Positions 61,862 to 64,000 of a stretch of DNA of 64,000 nucleotides are shown here, piece after piece. The translations under genes and the position numbers were made by a program. The DNA is taken from NCBI GenBank assembly GCA_900546065.1, contig URBK01000011.1, positions 1 to 64,000 on the forward strand. The letters are read 5' to 3'. This stretch comes from an uncultured Alistipes sp. Its GTDB lineage: Bacteria > Bacteroidota > Bacteroidia > Bacteroidales > Rikenellaceae. The notes below the pieces were generated by a model. The model worked only from the letters and a program-made list of their open reading frames with translations. It did not search any database and had not been told where the DNA came from. Every line of letters begins with the position of its first letter. Within the stretch, counting starts at the first letter, position 1.

Positions 61862-62161
61862 ATGGCTTCGAAAAGCATCATAACGCACATCCAGGCACAG
61901 GCCGCAAGGCTCATCGAGCAGCACGAAAAGCTCCAAGCCGAATATGCCCTGTTGCTGCAGCAGCGCGATGCTTTGCGGGCCGAGGCCAGACAGCGCGAAG
62001 CTCAGATCCGGGAACTCAAGGCCGAGGTCGAACGGCTCCGTCTGGCGGAAAGCCTCAGCGGGAATACGTCTGACAGTACAAAATCGCGTGCACGCATCAA
62101 CCGATTATTGCGGGAGGTTGACAAGTGCATCGCATTGCTCACAAACGTGCAGCAAAGCTGA
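61862..62161 (+). CDS. Small coiled-coil protein upstream of zapA
   Basis: A 99-residue protein that is mostly one coiled coil: heptad-like HIQAQAARLIEQHEKLQAEYALLLQQRDALRAEARQREAQIRELKAEVERLRL, then a short C-terminal segment (SRARINRLLREVDKCIALL). No enzymatic motif is present. A short coiled-coil gene directly before zapA is common in Bacteroidota, and its size and build recall ZapB, so a role in Z-ring organisation with ZapA is plausible but inferred. The gap to zapA is 8 nt. Confidence 0.82.
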   Translation: MASKSIITHIQAQAARLIEQHEKLQAEYALLLQQRDALRAEARQREAQIRELKAEVERLRLAESLSGNTSDSTKSRARINRLLREVDKCIALLTNVQQS

Positions 62162-62169
62162 CTGGCATC

Positions 62170-62499
62170 ATGGCGGCAAACGAACAGAAAATACGGCTCC
62201 GCGTGGCAGGTCGCGTCTACGAGATGAAGATCGCGCCCGAGAAAGAGGAGATATATCGTCTGGCCGAGAAGCAGGTCAATGCCAATGTCGGCAAGTTGCA
62301 GAAGGCTTATGGTGAGAGTGTCTCGGCGCAGGATTGTCTGGCCATAACATCGTTGATGTTCGCCATAGACAACATAGCCATCGCCCGTCAGAACCAACTC
62401 TCGGACGAGGACATGAAGGCTCTCGACGACTTGTCGCAGAAGCTAGACAGCCACCTCAACCGCATATCCGCCGCTCCGCGCAAGGGCGCAAAACAATAG
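62170..62499 (+). CDS. zapA: Cell division protein ZapA
   Basis: A 109-residue ZapA, a widely conserved FtsZ-binding protein that bundles FtsZ filaments. The family core is KIRLRVAGRVYEMKIAPEKEEIYRLAEKQVNANVG followed by a long C-terminal helix (CLAITSLMFAIDNIAI). The start MAANEQKI is chosen because the longer frame overlaps the upstream coding region. It is followed by a repeat tract and a probable 6S RNA, echoing the zapA-ssrS neighbourhood of proteobacteria. Confidence 0.92.
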   Translation: MAANEQKIRLRVAGRVYEMKIAPEKEEIYRLAEKQVNANVGKLQKAYGESVSAQDCLAITSLMFAIDNIAIARQNQLSDEDMKALDDLSQKLDSHLNRISAAPRKGAKQ

Positions 62500-62522
62500 T
62501 CCCGCCCGGGGCCAGCAGGGGG

Positions 62523-62650
62523 CCACAAGGAGTTGAGGGGGGGGGCAATGAGTTGAAGGAGGCCGCAAGGAGTTTAGGGGACACAAGGAGTTTAGGGGCC
62601 ACAAGGAGTTGAGGGGGCCGCAAGGAGTTGAAGGGGCACAAGGAGTTGTG
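62523..62650 (+). repeat. Seven tandem copies of an 18-20 bp G-rich repeat
   Basis: CAAGGAGTT (once CAATGAGTT) recurs at 62526, 62546, 62566, 62584, 62602, 62621 and 62639, each followed by TGAGGGG, TTAGGGG or similar. Periods are 18-20 bp with no unique spacers between copies. It lies 24 nt after zapA in transcribed orientation. Confidence 0.85.
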
Positions 62651-62829
62651 CTGTAAGAAGTGAAAGTCTGGCAGGAAGCGAATAAGAGAGAGAGAACTGA
62701 GATAGTGACTTGACACGAGACCGAGAGGAGGCTTCATAAACAAGATCCGCACCGTACCTGCTGATAGAGACACAGACAGACGACAGAACAGATAAACGAT
62801 ATATTTACAGACGTTCTTTACATACGAAA

Positions 62830-63037
62830 ATCTACCCGCATAGATTCCTTAAAGCTTTGCGAACCTGAACACTTTTTACATTGGGTCAACTCTCGGCTTT
62901 TCAAAATCAGGCCTTAACCGGTTTCGGCCGGTGTGTCTGCGGACACCGTTGGAAGATTGCGAACTCTCGGAGCCCCACACTTTGACTTATCGGCAGATTC
63001 GTCAAACAAGTTAAGGATTCTCTATGCGGGTTTTTTA
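62830..63037 (+). ncRNA. ssrS: Probable 6S RNA
   Basis: A rod-like RNA can be drawn from about 62834 to 63031. The closing stem pairs ACCCGCATAGA (62834-62844) with TCTATGCGGGT (63021-63031), continues TCCTTAA with TTAAGGA, then TTTG and CGAA with TTCG and CAAA. A large central bubble and an apical hairpin (CGGTGT / ACACCG at 62929-62948) follow, and six T end it. Size, rod with central bubble and place beside zapA fit 6S RNA, which traps RNA polymerase in stationary phase. It was not compared with a covariance model. The -7-like TATATTTA at 62800-62807 is the best promoter guess. Confidence 0.7.
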
Positions 63038-63174
63038 TTGCTTATACCGGCGGCCGGCACATGACCGCATATCGCCCACGCCGCCGAAAAGATATGGAAA
63101 CATATAAAAACGTTTAATTGACGGAAAGAAAACTACTTAAAATATTAACAACCAACTAACAGTTCCAAAACATC

Positions 63175-64000
63175 ATGGGTACACCGTTGATAATACTCAT
63201 CACAGCCATCGTATCGGCTCTCATAGGAGCCGGCATATATGTGCTTGTGGCCACATTCATCACCAAGAATACCATCCACAAGCAATGTGCCGCCGCCCTA
63301 AAGGAGGCCGAGGCCGAGGGCGAAATGATCAAGAAGGAGAAGATTCTCCAAGCCAAGGAGAAGTTCATCCAGCTCAAGAGCGAGCACGACCGTCAGGTCA
63401 ACGAACGCAACCAGAAGATCGCACAGAGCGAGCAGCGCGCCAAGCAGATGGAGGCCAATCTGGCGGCACAGCAGCGCGAGCTCGACAACAAGATCAAGGA
63501 TAACGACCGCCTCAAGGAGCAGGTACAGAACCAGCTGCAGAGCCTCAATGCCCGCAAGGAGGAGCTTGCGGGAGTCATCCGCGAGCAGAACACCCGTCTG
63601 GAGCAGATCTCGGGCATGAGCGCCGACGACGCCAAGAACATCCTCATCGAGAACATGAAGTCGGAGGCCAAGGCCGAAGCAGCAGCCTACATCAACGAGA
63701 CAATCGAGGAGGCCAAGCTCACCGCCACGAAGGAGGCCAAGCGTATCATCGTCACCTCGATCCAGCGTGTAGCTACCGAGACGGCCATCGAGAATGCCGT
63801 TACGGTATTCAACATCGACAGTGACGAGGTCAAGGGCCGCATCATCGGCCGCGAGGGCCGCAACATACGTGCTCTGGAGGCCGCAACGGGCATCGAGATC
63901 ATCGTCGACGACACGCCCGAGGCCATCATCCTCAGCGGTTTCGATCCCGTGCGCCGCGAGATCGCACGTCTGGCCCTGCACCAGCTTGTAACCGACGGCC
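63175..64000 (+). CDS. rny: Ribonuclease Y, N-terminal part
   Basis: The first 275 codons of RNase Y; the gene continues past the right edge, including the catalytic HD domain. An N-terminal membrane anchor ([27 protein letters not shown]) is followed by a long coiled coil (about residues 40-150, with many Lys/Glu/Gln heptads) and a KH domain beginning near 215 ([28 protein letters not shown]). RNase Y starts decay of many messages by internal cleavage. It follows the 6S RNA by about 140 nt. Confidence 0.93.
   Translation, partial: MGTPLIILITAIVSALIGAGIYVLVATFITKNTIHKQCAAALKEAEAEGEMIKKEKILQAKEKFIQLKSEHDRQVNERNQKIAQSEQRAKQMEANLAAQQRELDNKIKDNDRLKEQVQNQLQSLNARKEELAGVIREQNTRLEQISGMSADDAKNILIENMKSEAKAEAAAYINETIEEAKLTATKEAKRIIVTSIQRVATETAIENAVTVFNIDSDEVKGRIIGREGRNIRALEAATGIEIIVDDTPEAIILSGFDPVRREIARLALHQLVTDG

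Noticed and set aside
62523..62650. CRISPR-like array
   Set aside because: The repeat units abut one another with no unique spacers, the periods vary, and no cas gene is in the window.

Overview
The window reads as a chromosomal segment of a Bacteroidales bacterium, most likely an Alistipes-type member of the Rikenellaceae. The sequence is GC-rich, genes lack strong Shine-Dalgarno sequences, and most transcription units start at a Bacteroidota-type promoter (TTTG or TTG, a 19-20 bp spacer, then TAnnTTTG). The gene order rpmB-rpmG-DUF4295-ftsY-rimO, a GT3/GT35 glycogen fusion, GH78 and GH20 glycosidases and SusD-era style lipoproteins without any plasmid or phage genes fit the same group. The genus is an inference; no rRNA is present to settle it.

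Layout. 1-12 kb: end of a GH78 rhamnosidase, class II fructose-bisphosphate aldolase, a dihydroorotate-dehydrogenase-like protein, asnB, an AraC regulator, a radical SAM protein, a large secreted thioredoxin-fold protein, and dxs with a secreted protein of unknown function. 12-17 kb: a lipocalin, an alpha-oxoamine synthase (sphingolipid or sulfonolipid head-group enzyme), pyrH-tlpA-frr and a glycerophosphodiesterase. 17-26.5 kb: a minus-strand glycogen block (GT3-GT35 fusion, debranching enzyme, GT4, GH57). 26.6-34 kb: hemW, pckA, GH20 hexosaminidase, prfC and a secreted unknown. 35-36.3 kb: a compact operon of two paralogous membrane proteins and a tiny Xre repressor behind a palindromic operator. 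36-42 kb: deoC, an OmpA/TPR lipoprotein, pnp and rpsO. 42-50 kb: apbE-DAG kinase-AraC, queA, two FKBP lipoproteins and an arginase-fold protein that has lost metal ligands. 50-56.5 kb: pdxB, a divergent PyrD, cinA-pncB (NAD salvage) and an S41 protease. 56.7-64 kb: ribosomal protein genes, ftsY, an AT-rich MvaI/BcnI-type restriction-modification pair inserted before rimO, a coiled-coil protein, zapA, a probable 6S RNA and the start of rny.

How the parts fit. Most genes are housekeeping. Central carbon storage is concentrated in one block: glycogen synthesis and phosphorolysis are joined in one polypeptide and followed by debranching and GH57/GT4 enzymes, with pckA and fba nearby for gluconeogenesis. 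CinA (NMN deamidase family) and PncB both yield nicotinate mononucleotide, so they form a coherent NAD salvage unit. The accessory material is small: the restriction-modification pair, the membrane/Xre operon and two intergenic tandem-repeat tracts. The best candidates for new biology are the membrane/Xre operon, the degenerate arginase, the fused glycogen enzyme with the histone-like tail on its debranching partner, and two dxs/hemW promoters that predict leaderless messages.
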